In this document: piece by piece, positions 26,214-34,916 of the stretch
How positions within the stretch are numbered: the first letter of the stretch is position 1
Layout: every line of letters begins with the position of its first letter
NCBI GenBank assembly: GCA_020025635.1
Contig: JAHHRU010000002.1
Location: forward strand, 124,001-188,000
Origin: Allofournierella sp.
GTDB lineage: Bacteria > Bacillota > Clostridia > Oscillospirales > Ruminococcaceae
Direction: 5' to 3'
DNA length: 64,000 nucleotides
Translations under genes and position numbers: made by a program
The notes under the pieces: generated by a model
Database searches by the model: none
Told to the model about the DNA's origin: nothing
Seen by the model: only the letters and a program-made list of their open reading frames with translations

Positions 26214-26317
26214 TGTCTTCGGCACCTCCATTTAACGGTTTGTTTAGCCTCCCTCGCAGTTGCAGGCTGCACCCGAAATTGGGCACAAAAAAATAGACCT
26301 GCAAAAGAGGTAGATTT

Positions 26318-26347
26318 ATTGTATCATACCTTCAGGCCGGCCGTCAA
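26318..26347 (-). promoter_or_regulatory. Promoter of rpmG-secE-nusG-rplKA
   Basis: On the minus strand: TTGACG (26342-26347), an 18-base spacer, TACAAT (26318-26323) with an extended TGA in front. Confidence 0.7.
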
Positions 26348-26429
26348 GTAAAAAACCAATTATTTTCTCTCAAAGCCTCAAAAGCCTCGTTTCTTTGCCC
26401 TTTTTCCGGCTTTGGGGGCCGAAAACCAC

Positions 26430-26458
26430 TGGTCACCCGCGCATTTTTATGGTATTAT
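26430..26458 (+). promoter_or_regulatory. Probable promoter of ddl-murI
   Basis: TGGTCA (26430-26435), a 17-base spacer, TATTAT (26453-26458), about 75 bases before ddl. A moderate consensus match. Confidence 0.5.
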
Positions 26459-26533
26459 TAGAATACTTATGGGTTGAGTGCCTGTAATGTTTTGAAACCG
26501 GGCTTTCAGCCAGGTAAAAAGAGGGTTATAACA

Positions 26534-27613
26534 ATGAAAAAGCTTGATATCGCGCTGCTGTTCGGCGGCGTTTCCAGTGAACATGATGTGAGCCGGGTCT
26601 CTGCAAAAAACTTTGCGGATGCGCTTGACCCGGAAAAATATGAGATCCACCGTGTGGGCATCACCCGGGATGGCCGCTGGTTCTATTACACCGGCCCCGC
26701 CGGCAAAATGCCCGATGGCAGCTGGGAGCAGGACGAAAACCTGCGCCCCTGCGTTCTGAGCCCGGACCGCAGCCATCACGGCCTGCTGCTTTTGGGCGGC
26801 AGCTCTTTTGAAGTTCTTCACATCGACGCGGCGGTTCCGGTTCTGCACGGCAAAAACGGTGAGGACGGCACCATGCAGGGCCTGCTTGAGCTGGCCGGCA
26901 TCCCCTATGTGGGCTGCGGTGTTCTGGCCAGCGCCGTGTGCATGGACAAGGCTGTGGCAAACGCCCTTCTGGATGCCGCCGGAGTCCCCCGCTGCGCCTG
27001 GGACTGGGCAGACCGGTATGAATGCGAAACCGCCTTTGATGCCCTGGCCGACCGGCTGGAGCAGAAGCTCTGCTACCCGATTTTTGTAAAACCCGCAAAC
27101 GCCGGCAGCAGCGTGGGCATTTCCAAGGCAGAAAACCGCCGGCAGCTGAAAACCGCCGTGGAGGTTGCGCTGCGGGAAGATGACAAGCTGGTATTCGAGC
27201 GTTTTGTGAAGGGCCAGGAAGTGGAATGCGCCGTCATCGGCAACGGCCCCTGCAAAAGCACCCTGCCCGGTGAAATTCTGGCCAGCGAAGAGTTCTACAC
27301 CTACGAGGACAAATACCTGCTGGGCCAGAGCCGCACCGTGATCCCCGCCCGGCTTTCCCCCGAAAAGCTGGAGGAAGTGCGGGCCTTTGCCGAAAAGGCC
27401 TACACCGCCCTTGGCTGCCAGGGCCTTTCCCGCTGCGATTTCTTTGTAGAAGCGGACGGCACCGTGCTCATCAATGAGATCAACACCCTGCCCGGCTTCA
27501 CCGCCATCAGCATGTATCCCAAGCTGATGGAAGATGCCGGCACCCCGCCCCGGGAGCTGGCTGACCGGCTGATCCGGCTTGCCCTGGACCGGGCAGAGGC
27601 GCACAATGGATAA
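26534..27613 (+). CDS. ddl: D-alanine--D-alanine ligase
   Basis: A 359-residue ATP-grasp ligase that makes the D-Ala-D-Ala end of peptidoglycan precursors. Motifs include LLFGGVSSEHDVS at the N-terminus, VLHGKNGEDGTMQGLLELAGIPYVGCGV, IFVKPANAGSSVGISKA (ATP loop) and INEINTLPGFTAISMYPKL (metal site). The omega-loop EFYTYEDKYLLGQSR keeps the KY pair typical of D-Ala-D-Ala rather than D-Ala-D-Lac ligases. The start at 26534 follows AGAGGG. It overlaps murI by eight bases. Confidence 0.96.
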   Translation: MKKLDIALLFGGVSSEHDVSRVSAKNFADALDPEKYEIHRVGITRDGRWFYYTGPAGKMPDGSWEQDENLRPCVLSPDRSHHGLLLLGGSSFEVLHIDAAVPVLHGKNGEDGTMQGLLELAGIPYVGCGVLASAVCMDKAVANALLDAAGVPRCAWDWADRYECETAFDALADRLEQKLCYPIFVKPANAGSSVGISKAENRRQLKTAVEVALREDDKLVFERFVKGQEVECAVIGNGPCKSTLPGEILASEEFYTYEDKYLLGQSRTVIPARLSPEKLEEVRAFAEKAYTALGCQGLSRCDFFVEADGTVLINEINTLPGFTAISMYPKLMEDAGTPPRELADRLIRLALDRAEAHNG

Positions 27614-28421
27614 CCGGCCCATCGGCGTGTTCGATTCGGGTGTGGGCGGGCTGACCGCCGTGCGGCAGATGCAGGCCTTGTTTCCAAACGAGGATATCAT
27701 CTATTTCGGCGATACCGGCCGGGTCCCTTACGGCACCCGCAGCCCGGAAACCATCATCCAGTACGCAAAGCAGGATGTACGCTTTCTGCTTTCCAAGGAT
27801 GTGAAGTTCCTGATCGCCGCCTGCGGCACCATCAGCAGCCTGCTTCCCCGGGAGTGGTCCGACCGGCTTCCGGTGCCCTACACCGGTGTGCTGGATGCGG
27901 CGGCCGCCGCCGCGGTAAAGGCCACCCGAAACGGGCGGATCGGCGTGATCGGCACCCCGGCCACCATCCAGAGCAGAAGCTACCACAAGCGTCTTTTGGC
28001 CCTTCGGCCGGATCTGGAGATCTTCTCCAACGCCTGCCCGATGTTTGTGCCGCTTGTGGAAAACGGCTATGTTTCCCCCGATGACCCGGTCACCGGCACG
28101 GTGGCAGAGGAATATCTCGCACCCCTGCGGGATGCCGGGGTGGACACCCTGATTTTGGGCTGCACCCATTACCCCCTCATTTCCGGCATCATTGACCGGG
28201 TGATGAAGGGCACGGCCGCACTCATCGACCCGGGCCGGGAAACCGTTCTGGCCGCCGAAAAGAGGCTTGCCGCCGCCGGGCTCGCCGCAAGCCCCAAGCG
28301 AAAGGGCCGCAGTGAATATTATGTGAGCGATCTGCCGGAAAACTTTGAGTGTGCCCTGAACCGTTTCCTGCAGCCGGGCCACGTTGCGGCGGCACAGCGC
28401 ATCGACATTGAAAACTACTGA
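27606..28421 (+). CDS. murI: Glutamate racemase
   Basis: A 271-residue glutamate racemase supplying D-glutamate for the peptidoglycan stem. It has the IGVFDSGVGGLTAVRQM start, the GDTGRVPYGTRS loop and two catalytic cysteines in AACGTISS and LGCTHYPLIS. The first motif is usually ACNTA; here Gly stands where the substrate-contacting Asn is expected. It overlaps ddl, so the operon makes both D-amino-acid inputs of the wall. Confidence 0.94.
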   Translation: MDNRPIGVFDSGVGGLTAVRQMQALFPNEDIIYFGDTGRVPYGTRSPETIIQYAKQDVRFLLSKDVKFLIAACGTISSLLPREWSDRLPVPYTGVLDAAAAAAVKATRNGRIGVIGTPATIQSRSYHKRLLALRPDLEIFSNACPMFVPLVENGYVSPDDPVTGTVAEEYLAPLRDAGVDTLILGCTHYPLISGIIDRVMKGTAALIDPGRETVLAAEKRLAAAGLAASPKRKGRSEYYVSDLPENFECALNRFLQPGHVAAAQRIDIENY

Positions 28422-28441
28422 CAAAACCAGCGAGGATACCT

Positions 28442-28885
28442 ATGAACGAGGATTACTTCATTCAAATCGACGGAAAGATGGAGCTGGACGACGGCCAGCA
28501 GGACTCGGTCCAGCTGATGACCCGCGGCAGCTTCACCTTCAAAAACGGGAACTATTATATTGTATATAAAGAAACCGAAGCCACCGGCTATGCGGGCTGC
28601 ACCACCACGGTGAAGGCCTCCATGAATGAAAACCGGGTCTCCATGATGCGCTTCGGCCCCTCTTCCAGCCAGCTCATCATCGAAAAGGGCGTGCGGCATC
28701 TGTGCCATTACGATGTGAGCGGCGCGGCCCTGACCCTGGGCGTGGCGGCCGACGAGATCCACTGCGGCCTCACCGAGGAAGGCGGCCAGCTGGATTTCAG
28801 CTACACCCTTGATTCCGACCGTGAGATGCTTTTGAGCCGCAACCTGGTGCACATCGAGGTGCGCCGGGCAGAGCCGGCGCTCTGA
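28442..28885 (+). CDS. DUF1934 protein (YwiB-like beta-barrel)
   Basis: A 147-residue protein of the DUF1934/YwiB family, predicted to be a small lipocalin-like beta-barrel. Typical segments are KMELDDGQQDSVQLMTRGSFTFKNGNYYIVYKETEATG and TVKASMNENRVSMMRFG. No ligand or activity is established. It sits immediately before argS, as ywiB does in Bacillus, which supports the family call. It follows murI by 20 bases. Confidence 0.85.
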   Translation: MNEDYFIQIDGKMELDDGQQDSVQLMTRGSFTFKNGNYYIVYKETEATGYAGCTTTVKASMNENRVSMMRFGPSSSQLIIEKGVRHLCHYDVSGAALTLGVAADEIHCGLTEEGGQLDFSYTLDSDREMLLSRNLVHIEVRRAEPAL

Positions 28886-28969
28886 GTCTTTTGCGTTTTC
28901 GGGCCCCCGTGCCCGTTTTCCCCATATCCGATCAAAACCGATGTACAAATAGAAAGGAAGAAACGGCAA

Positions 28970-30733
28970 GTGAACGAAATGAAAGAAAACTACCGCAATT
29001 ACAACCCCCGCCAGGCTGCCCTGGACGAGGCCCGCACCCTGCTTACCGCAGCCGCAAAGGCTGCCATGGAGGCCGGCGACCTGCCCGAAACCGAGCTGCC
29101 CGACTTCATTGTGGAGATCCCCGCTGACGTGAAGAACGGTGACGTGGCCTCCAACCTGGCCATGGCCGGTGCCCGTGCCTTCCACAAGGCCCCCCGCCAG
29201 ATCGCGGATGCCCTGGTGGCCCATCTGCCCAGCCTGGATGATACCGCTTTCTCCAAGATCGAGATCGCCGGCCCCGGCTTTATCAATCTGTTCTTTGCTC
29301 CCGCCTGGTTCTCTCATGTTGTGGCCGGCGCTACCGTGAACCCGGAATTCGGCCGCACCGATTTCGGCAAGGGCGAAAAGATCAACGTGGAGTTCGTTTC
29401 CGCCAACCCCACCGGCCCCATGCACCTGGGCAACGCCCGCGGCGGCGCTTTGGGCGACTGCCTGGCCGCTGTGATGGACTGGGCCGGTTATGACGTGACC
29501 CGTGAGTTCTATGTGAACGATGCCGGCAACCAGATCCAGAAGTTCGGCCGCAGCCTGTCTGCCCGTTATCTGCAGATCTTCAAGGGTGAAGATGCTGTCG
29601 AGTTCCCTGCGGACGGCTACCAGGGTGAGGACATCAAGGTCCTGGCCCGTGAATTTGCCGATATCCATGGCGATGTTTTTGTGGATTCTGAGGAAGAGGT
29701 CCGCAAGCAGGCCCTGATCGACTATGGTCTGCCCAAGAACGTGGAAGGCCTTGAGCGGGACCTGGGCAAGTACCGCATCACCTATGACGTGTGGTTCCGT
29801 GAAAGCGTTTTGCATGAGTCCGGTGCGGTCCAGGCTGTCATCGACAAGCTGCTGGCCACCGGTGCCTGCTACAAGGCTGAGGATGGCGCCATCATGTACA
29901 AGAGCGCCCAGTACAGCGAAAAGTACGGTACTGCCAACAAGCGCAAGGACGAGAACGAGGCCAAGGACGAAGTTCTGGTGCGTGCCAACGGCATCCCCAC
30001 CTATTTTGCGGCCGACATTGCTTACCACTACAACAAGCTGGCCGTTCGCGGCTTTGACCGTGCCATCGACATCTGGGGTGCTGACCACCACGGTCACGTT
30101 GCCCGCATGAAGGGTGCCATGGATGCGGTGGGCCTGGACGGCAGCAAGCTGGATGTGATCCTGATGCAGCTGGTCAAGCTGATGAAGGACGGCCAGCAGG
30201 TCATTATGAGCAAGCGCACCGGCAAGGCCATCACCCTGACCGACCTGCTGGACGAGGTGCCCATCGATTCCGCCCGCTTCTTCTTCAACCTGCGTGAGGC
30301 AGGCAGCCAGATGGACTTTGACCTGGATCTGGCCGTTAAGGAAGACAGTGAGAACCCGGTATACTATGTTCAGTACGCCCACGCCCGCATCTGCTCCATT
30401 TTGAAAAAGCTGGCAGAGGATGGCGTTGAGTATCAGGGTGCCCAGGCATGGGCCGGCGTTTCCTTCGCCGAGCCTGCCGAGCTGGATCTGGTGCGTGCCA
30501 TCAGCGCCTTCCCCGCCGAGATCGTTCTGTCCTCTCAGAAGTACGATCCCGCCCGCATCACCCGCTATGTGATCGACCTGGCCGGCGCTTTCCACAAGTT
30601 CTACAACGCCTGCCGCATCCGTGAGGCCGAGCCTGCCGTGCAGCAGTCCCGCATGGCCCTGTGCCTTGCTGTAAAGCAGGTCATTGCCAACGTGCTGACC
30701 ATGTTCAAGGTTTCCGTGCCCGAAACCATGTGA
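28970..30733 (+). CDS. argS: Arginyl-tRNA synthetase
   Basis: A 587-residue class I synthetase charging tRNA-Arg. An N-terminal additional domain (about 1-115) is followed by the catalytic core with the HIGH-like motif in SANPTGPMHLGNARGGALGD and MSKRTGKAITL in place of KMSKS, as is normal for ArgRS. The DALR anticodon-binding domain is C-terminal. I chose GTG at 28970 because AAAGGAAG (28953-28960) is nine bases upstream; the in-frame ATG at 28979 is 18 bases from it. Codon use is strongly biased, as in highly expressed genes. Confidence 0.96.
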   Translation: MNEMKENYRNYNPRQAALDEARTLLTAAAKAAMEAGDLPETELPDFIVEIPADVKNGDVASNLAMAGARAFHKAPRQIADALVAHLPSLDDTAFSKIEIAGPGFINLFFAPAWFSHVVAGATVNPEFGRTDFGKGEKINVEFVSANPTGPMHLGNARGGALGDCLAAVMDWAGYDVTREFYVNDAGNQIQKFGRSLSARYLQIFKGEDAVEFPADGYQGEDIKVLAREFADIHGDVFVDSEEEVRKQALIDYGLPKNVEGLERDLGKYRITYDVWFRESVLHESGAVQAVIDKLLATGACYKAEDGAIMYKSAQYSEKYGTANKRKDENEAKDEVLVRANGIPTYFAADIAYHYNKLAVRGFDRAIDIWGADHHGHVARMKGAMDAVGLDGSKLDVILMQLVKLMKDGQQVIMSKRTGKAITLTDLLDEVPIDSARFFFNLREAGSQMDFDLDLAVKEDSENPVYYVQYAHARICSILKKLAEDGVEYQGAQAWAGVSFAEPAELDLVRAISAFPAEIVLSSQKYDPARITRYVIDLAGAFHKFYNACRIREAEPAVQQSRMALCLAVKQVIANVLTMFKVSVPETM

Positions 30734-30749
30734 TTTTTTCAAAACCCGC

Positions 30750-30786
30750 CGGGGCCGCTTTTTAAAAAGGCGGCCCCGTTTTTTTC
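30750..30786 (+). terminator. Terminator of argS
   Basis: The GC-rich stem CGGGGCCGC / GCGGCCCCG with an inner A/T stem, followed by seven Ts. Confidence 0.88.
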
Positions 30787-30793
30787 ACGCAAG

Positions 30794-30840
30794 AAGCCCC
30801 GGCAGCTCCTTTTTAAGGATGGCTGCCGGGGCTTTTTGCA
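30794..30840 (+). terminator. Second terminator after argS
   Basis: A perfect 13-bp stem, 30794-30806 with 30822-30834, followed by TTTT on the plus strand. Confidence 0.75.
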
Positions 30841-30859
30841 GTTTTTTCTTGGGAGCAAA

Positions 30860-30900
30860 AAACGAGAAAAGTCCGCCGTCCCGTGGGCCTGGACGGCGGA
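30860..30900 (-). terminator. Terminator of the PTS operon
   Basis: A perfect 10-bp stem (30872-30881 with 30891-30900). On the minus strand it is followed by ACTTTTCTCGTTTTTT. Confidence 0.75.
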
Positions 30901-30912
30901 TCTTATCATTTC

Positions 30913-32409
30913 TTATTTGCAGAGCTTCTTGAACTCGTCAGCAACAAACTGGACCTTGGGTCCGATAACGACCTGCACGCTGTACTTGCCCGGGCGGATC
31001 ACGCCTGCGCAGCCAGAGCTCTTGATCTTCTTTTCATCCACTGCGTAGCGGTCCTTGACCTCCAGGCGCAGGCGGGTGATGCAGTTATCGATGGAAGCAA
31101 TGTTGTCCTTGCCGCCCAGGCCTTCCAGGATGATGGAAGCCATTGCGGTGTAATCGTTGCTGCCCAGCTCAATGTTCATCTCAGCCTCCTGGTCGTCTTC
31201 ACGGCCGGGGGTCTTCAGGTTAAACTTCTTGATGGCGAACAGGAACACCAGGTAGAATACAAGACCGGTGACCAGGCCAATGGGAAGCAGCAGCCAGCTG
31301 CTGCGTGCAGCAGGCAGGAAGGAGGAGAAGAAGGCGTCGGTCAGGCCTGCGGAGAAGCAGAAGCCTGCGCGGTAGCCCAGCGCAATGGTGATGGTTGCAA
31401 AGATGCCGTACAGCAGAGCATAAACAACATACAGGGGGAATGCCAGGAACATGAATGCGAACTCGAAGGGCTCGGTAACGCCGCAGAGCAGAGCGCAGAT
31501 GGCGGCGGAGCCGATGATGCCGATGGTGGCCTTGCGCTTCTTGGTCTTTGCGGTCTGGATCATGGCCAGGGCAGCACCGGGGATACCGAACATCATGCAG
31601 GGGAAGAAGCCGGACATGTACATACCAACGGACCAGTCGATGACGGTGCCGTTTTCCATAACGCCGCCCTGCTCCAAAGCGCCCCAGTAAGCGGTCAGGT
31701 CGCCCATGCCGATGGTATCAAACCAGAACACGTTGTTCAAAGCGTGGTGCAGGCCGGTGGGGATCAGCAGACGGTTCAGGAATGCGTAAACGCCAACACC
31801 TGCAACGCCCATGCTCTTGATGCCGTTGCCGATGGCAACCAGGCCGCTGAACACAATGGGCCATGCGAACAGCAGAACAGCTGCAACTACCACAGACAGA
31901 ACGCCGGTGACCAGAGCAACGGAACGCTTGCCGGAGAAGAATGCCAGCACGTCGGGCATCTTGGTGTCCTTGAACTTATTGTAGCAGGCACCGCCGATGA
32001 TGCCGCACAGGATACCGATGAAGGGGTTTTCGATCTTGGCAAAAGCCACGGCCTTGATGGGATTTTCCATCATGGCGGGAGCGATAACAGTCACCACAGC
32101 CGGGTTCAGCAGCTTGGTGACCATCAGCCAGGAAACCAGGCCGGCCAAAGCGCCGGTGCCGTCGTTTTCCTTGGAAAGACCGACCGCAACACCCACGGCA
32201 AACAAAAGTGCCATGTTGTCGATCAGAGCACCGCCGGCCTTGATCAGGAAGAAGCCGATCACATACAAAGCGCCGGAGGTGGGAGCATCAGGCACACCCA
32301 TGGCGCCGGGAGCCATCGCATAGCCAATGCCCATCAGGATACCACAGATGGGAAGAATCGCGACCGGAAGGAACAAAGCCTTGCCCAGTCTCTGCAACTG
32401 TTTCATCAT
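30913..32409 (-). CDS. nagE: PTS EIICB, N-acetylglucosamine (NagE-like) transporter
   Basis: A 498-residue PTS permease with about ten transmembrane segments (EIIC, 1-400) and a C-terminal EIIB domain (about 420-498) whose phosphorylated Cys lies in SIDNCITRLRLEV. Segments such as FLNRLLIPTGLHHALN, MSGFFPCMMFGIPGAALAM, GVTEPFEFAFMFLA and FNLKTPGRED match NagE better than PtsG, so N-acetylglucosamine is the likely substrate; glucose cannot be excluded. Unlike enterobacterial NagE, the EIIA domain is a separate gene in the same operon. It is last in the five-gene unit. Confidence 0.85.
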   Translation of the reverse strand: MMKQLQRLGKALFLPVAILPICGILMGIGYAMAPGAMGVPDAPTSGALYVIGFFLIKAGGALIDNMALLFAVGVAVGLSKENDGTGALAGLVSWLMVTKLLNPAVVTVIAPAMMENPIKAVAFAKIENPFIGILCGIIGGACYNKFKDTKMPDVLAFFSGKRSVALVTGVLSVVVAAVLLFAWPIVFSGLVAIGNGIKSMGVAGVGVYAFLNRLLIPTGLHHALNNVFWFDTIGMGDLTAYWGALEQGGVMENGTVIDWSVGMYMSGFFPCMMFGIPGAALAMIQTAKTKKRKATIGIIGSAAICALLCGVTEPFEFAFMFLAFPLYVVYALLYGIFATITIALGYRAGFCFSAGLTDAFFSSFLPAARSSWLLLPIGLVTGLVFYLVFLFAIKKFNLKTPGREDDQEAEMNIELGSNDYTAMASIILEGLGGKDNIASIDNCITRLRLEVKDRYAVDEKKIKSSGCAGVIRPGKYSVQVVIGPKVQFVADEFKKLCK

Positions 32410-32492
32410 AAGAGTAAAGTCCTCCTTTTATACACCCAATCTAACTTATGAAGGGTCACCGGCCCACGGCGGCCCAAAACACCTTGTTTGTT

Positions 32493-32750
32493 TTACAGGT
32501 TCTCTTTTACAAATGCTTCCAGCTCGGCGGCTGCCTTTTCCTCGTCGGCACCGGTGCAGGAAACGGTGATCTCCTGGCCCTTTTTTGCGGCCAGGCGCAT
32601 CACGCCCATGATGCGCTTTGCATCCACGGTGCTGCCGTTTGCGGTCAGCTTCACGTCACAGGCATAGCCTGCGGCAGCCTTTACCAGCTGGCCTGCGGGA
32701 CGGGCATGCAGGCCCAGCTCATCGCAGATCACATACTTGAATTCTTTCAT
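32493..32750 (-). CDS. ptsH: Phosphocarrier protein HPr
   Basis: An 85-residue HPr passing phosphate from EI to EIIA. The active His15 is in DELGLHARPAGQ. At position 46, where Firmicutes HPr has the regulatory Ser (KSIMGVM), this protein reads AKRIMGVMRL, so Arg46 replaces Ser. It therefore should not be phosphorylated by HPr kinase at that site. The start at 32750 overlaps the ptsI stop by four bases. Confidence 0.95.
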   Translation of the reverse strand: MKEFKYVICDELGLHARPAGQLVKAAAGYACDVKLTANGSTVDAKRIMGVMRLAAKKGQEITVSCTGADEEKAAAELEAFVKENL

Positions 32751-34369
32751 TGGGGACAAACCTCGCTTTCGCAAATTATCTTACGGAGTTCCAAAACGCG
32801 GCCGGGCGAAACCGAAAGTTCGTCGTAGCCCATTTTGATAAACTCTTCTGTCAGGGTAGGATCGGCACCCAGCTCGCCGCAGATGCCGCACCAGATGCCG
32901 GCCTGCCGGGCACTGGCCGCGATCATGGAAAGCAGCGCCAGAACGGCGGGATGATGGGCATCATAGAACCGGTCCAGCTTTGCGTTCTGCCGGTCGATGG
33001 CCAGCGTGTACTGGGTCAGGTCGTTGGTGCCCACGCTGAAAAAGTCCACTTCCTTTGCCAGCTCCCGGCTCGCAAGGGCCGCCGCCGGGGTTTCCACCAT
33101 GATGCCCAGCTCGGCCTCGCCGAAGGGGATGCCCTCCGCCGCCAGCTCCCGGCGGATCTTTTCGCAGAACGCCTTGATTTCCCGCACCTCCCACAGAGAG
33201 GTGATCATGGGGAACATCACGCTCACCCTGCCGTAAGCGGCGGCACGGTAGATGGCCCGCATCTGGGGGCGGAAGATCTCGTCTTTATCCAGGCAGATGC
33301 GGATGCCCCGGTAGCCCAGGGCGGGATTTTCCTCGGCATCCAGGCCGAAGTAATCCACCTTTTTATCAGCGCCGATGTCCAGGGTGCGGATGACCACCCT
33401 GCGGCCCTGCATCCCTTCCACAACGGTGCGGTAAGCCTCGAAAAGCTCCTCTTCGGTGGGCGCTGTATCCCGGCCCAGATAGAGGAATTCGCTTCGCAGA
33501 AGGCCGATGCCCTCCGCATCGCCGGCAAGGACAGCCTTTACATCTTCGGGGCTGCCGATGTTGGCATACAGATTGATTTTACGGCCGGTTTTGGTCACGC
33601 TGGGCCTGCCCCGGTAGGCTTCCAGCTGCCGGCGGCTCTGGGCGGCCTTTTGCTGTTTTTCCTGCATGGCCGCCAGGGTCGCTTCATCCGGCTCCACATA
33701 ATAGGTGCCGTCAAAGCCGTCCACCACCATGAGCTTTCCGTCCAGCTGCGCATCCAGGGAAATATCCGTCTGCACGAGAGAGGGGATGTTCATGATGCGG
33801 GCCAGGATGGCGGTGTGACTGTTGGAAGAGCCCTGGCGGGTGACGAATGCCAGGATCTTATCCTTGGGCAGCTGCACCGTCTCACTGGGGGTCAGGTCCT
33901 CGGCCACCAGGATGCCGGGCTGCTCCATGACAAGGCCGCCCTGATCGCCGCACAGGATCTTCACGATCCGGCTGGAAACATCCTTCACATCCACGGCACG
34001 GGCCTTCATGTACTCATCGTCCATGGCAGCAAATGCGGCCGAGAAAAATTCGCCGCTGTCCTGCGCCGCCTGGGCGGCACCTGCGCCGTCCTTGATCATA
34101 TCGGCCACGCTCTCCAGATAGTCCAGATCGTCCAGCATCATCATCTGAACGTCGATGATCATGGCCTGTTCTTCACCGATCTCTTGTTTTGTTTTCTCAA
34201 ACAGCTGCTGCAGCTGCCGGCGGGCCGTTTCCTTTGCCTCGTCGAACTTCTGCTGCTCTTTTCCGGCATCCCCGCAGGAAGCCGGAAGCTCACTGCACTG
34301 CTTGTGGTAGACGTATGCACGCCCGATGGCGACCCCGGAATATGCAGGCCGCCCTGTACCCTTCAACAT
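32747..34369 (-). CDS. ptsI: PTS enzyme I (phosphoenolpyruvate-protein phosphotransferase)
   Basis: A 540-residue enzyme I that takes phosphate from PEP and gives it to HPr. The N-terminal domain starts GTGRPAYSGVAIGRAYVY. The phosphohistidine motif is GSSNSHTAILARIMNIP. The PEP-binding TIM-barrel part shows GIGLLRSEFLYLGRD, NPALGYRGIRICLD and FFSVGTNDLTQYTLAIDR, with an active Cys in the late GICGELG motif. AAGGAG precedes the start. It is third in the operon. Confidence 0.96.
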   Translation of the reverse strand: MLKGTGRPAYSGVAIGRAYVYHKQCSELPASCGDAGKEQQKFDEAKETARRQLQQLFEKTKQEIGEEQAMIIDVQMMMLDDLDYLESVADMIKDGAGAAQAAQDSGEFFSAAFAAMDDEYMKARAVDVKDVSSRIVKILCGDQGGLVMEQPGILVAEDLTPSETVQLPKDKILAFVTRQGSSNSHTAILARIMNIPSLVQTDISLDAQLDGKLMVVDGFDGTYYVEPDEATLAAMQEKQQKAAQSRRQLEAYRGRPSVTKTGRKINLYANIGSPEDVKAVLAGDAEGIGLLRSEFLYLGRDTAPTEEELFEAYRTVVEGMQGRRVVIRTLDIGADKKVDYFGLDAEENPALGYRGIRICLDKDEIFRPQMRAIYRAAAYGRVSVMFPMITSLWEVREIKAFCEKIRRELAAEGIPFGEAELGIMVETPAAALASRELAKEVDFFSVGTNDLTQYTLAIDRQNAKLDRFYDAHHPAVLALLSMIAASARQAGIWCGICGELGADPTLTEEFIKMGYDELSVSPGRVLELRKIICESEVCPQ

Positions 34370-34394
34370 GGTCTTTGGCTCCTTTCGGCCGCTG

Positions 34395-34880
34395 TCACTC
34401 TTTCAGGCCCATTACCTTTTCGCCTGCGGTCACATTTTTATCCACATAAAGGTTGATCTCGCCGTATTTGTCGGTATTGCAGATCACCATGGGGGTGATC
34501 ACATCATAGCCCTCGGCGGCAATGGCCTCACGGTCAAACTCGATCAGCAGCTGACCGGCCGAAACATGGTCACCGCTCTTTGCGTGAACGGTGAAATGCT
34601 TGCCCTTCAGATTAACGGTGTCCAGGCCCACATGGATAAGGATCTCGGCGCCGCTGTCGGCATTGAGGCTCACAGCATGGCCGGTATCAAACATCAGGTC
34701 TACGGTGGCATCACAGGGGGCAACGATCTGATTGCCGGTGGGACGCACTGCAATGCCCTTGCCCAGGATCTCTTCGCCAAAGGTGGGGTCACTCACCTCT
34801 TTTACAGAAACGGCATAGCCCTCCACCGGAGCCCCCAGCTCCAGTTCGGAACCGCTGAACAGATTTTTGAAAAATCCCAT
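34395..34880 (-). CDS. PTS EIIA, glucose family (Crr-like), stand-alone
   Basis: A 161-residue glucose-type EIIA. It starts with APVEGYAVSVKEVSDPTFGEEILGKGIAVRPTGNQIVAPCDATV and has both active-site His regions, FDTGHAVSLNADSGAEILIHVGLDTVNLKG; the His in LIHVGLDT is the phosphorylated residue. It relays phosphate from HPr to the EIIB of the NagE-like permease. The gene sits 36 bases after the antiterminator gene and 25 before ptsI. Confidence 0.93.
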   Translation of the reverse strand: MGFFKNLFSGSELELGAPVEGYAVSVKEVSDPTFGEEILGKGIAVRPTGNQIVAPCDATVDLMFDTGHAVSLNADSGAEILIHVGLDTVNLKGKHFTVHAKSGDHVSAGQLLIEFDREAIAAEGYDVITPMVICNTDKYGEINLYVDKNVTAGEKVMGLKE

Positions 34881-34916
34881 TTTATAAACCCTCTTTCGCG
34901 TTTTTCGCTTCTCTTT

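Noticed and set aside
30883..32451. 522-codon plus-strand frame opposite the NagE-like gene
   Set aside because: Gln/His/Ala-rich shadow; the minus-strand gene has clear PTS motifs.
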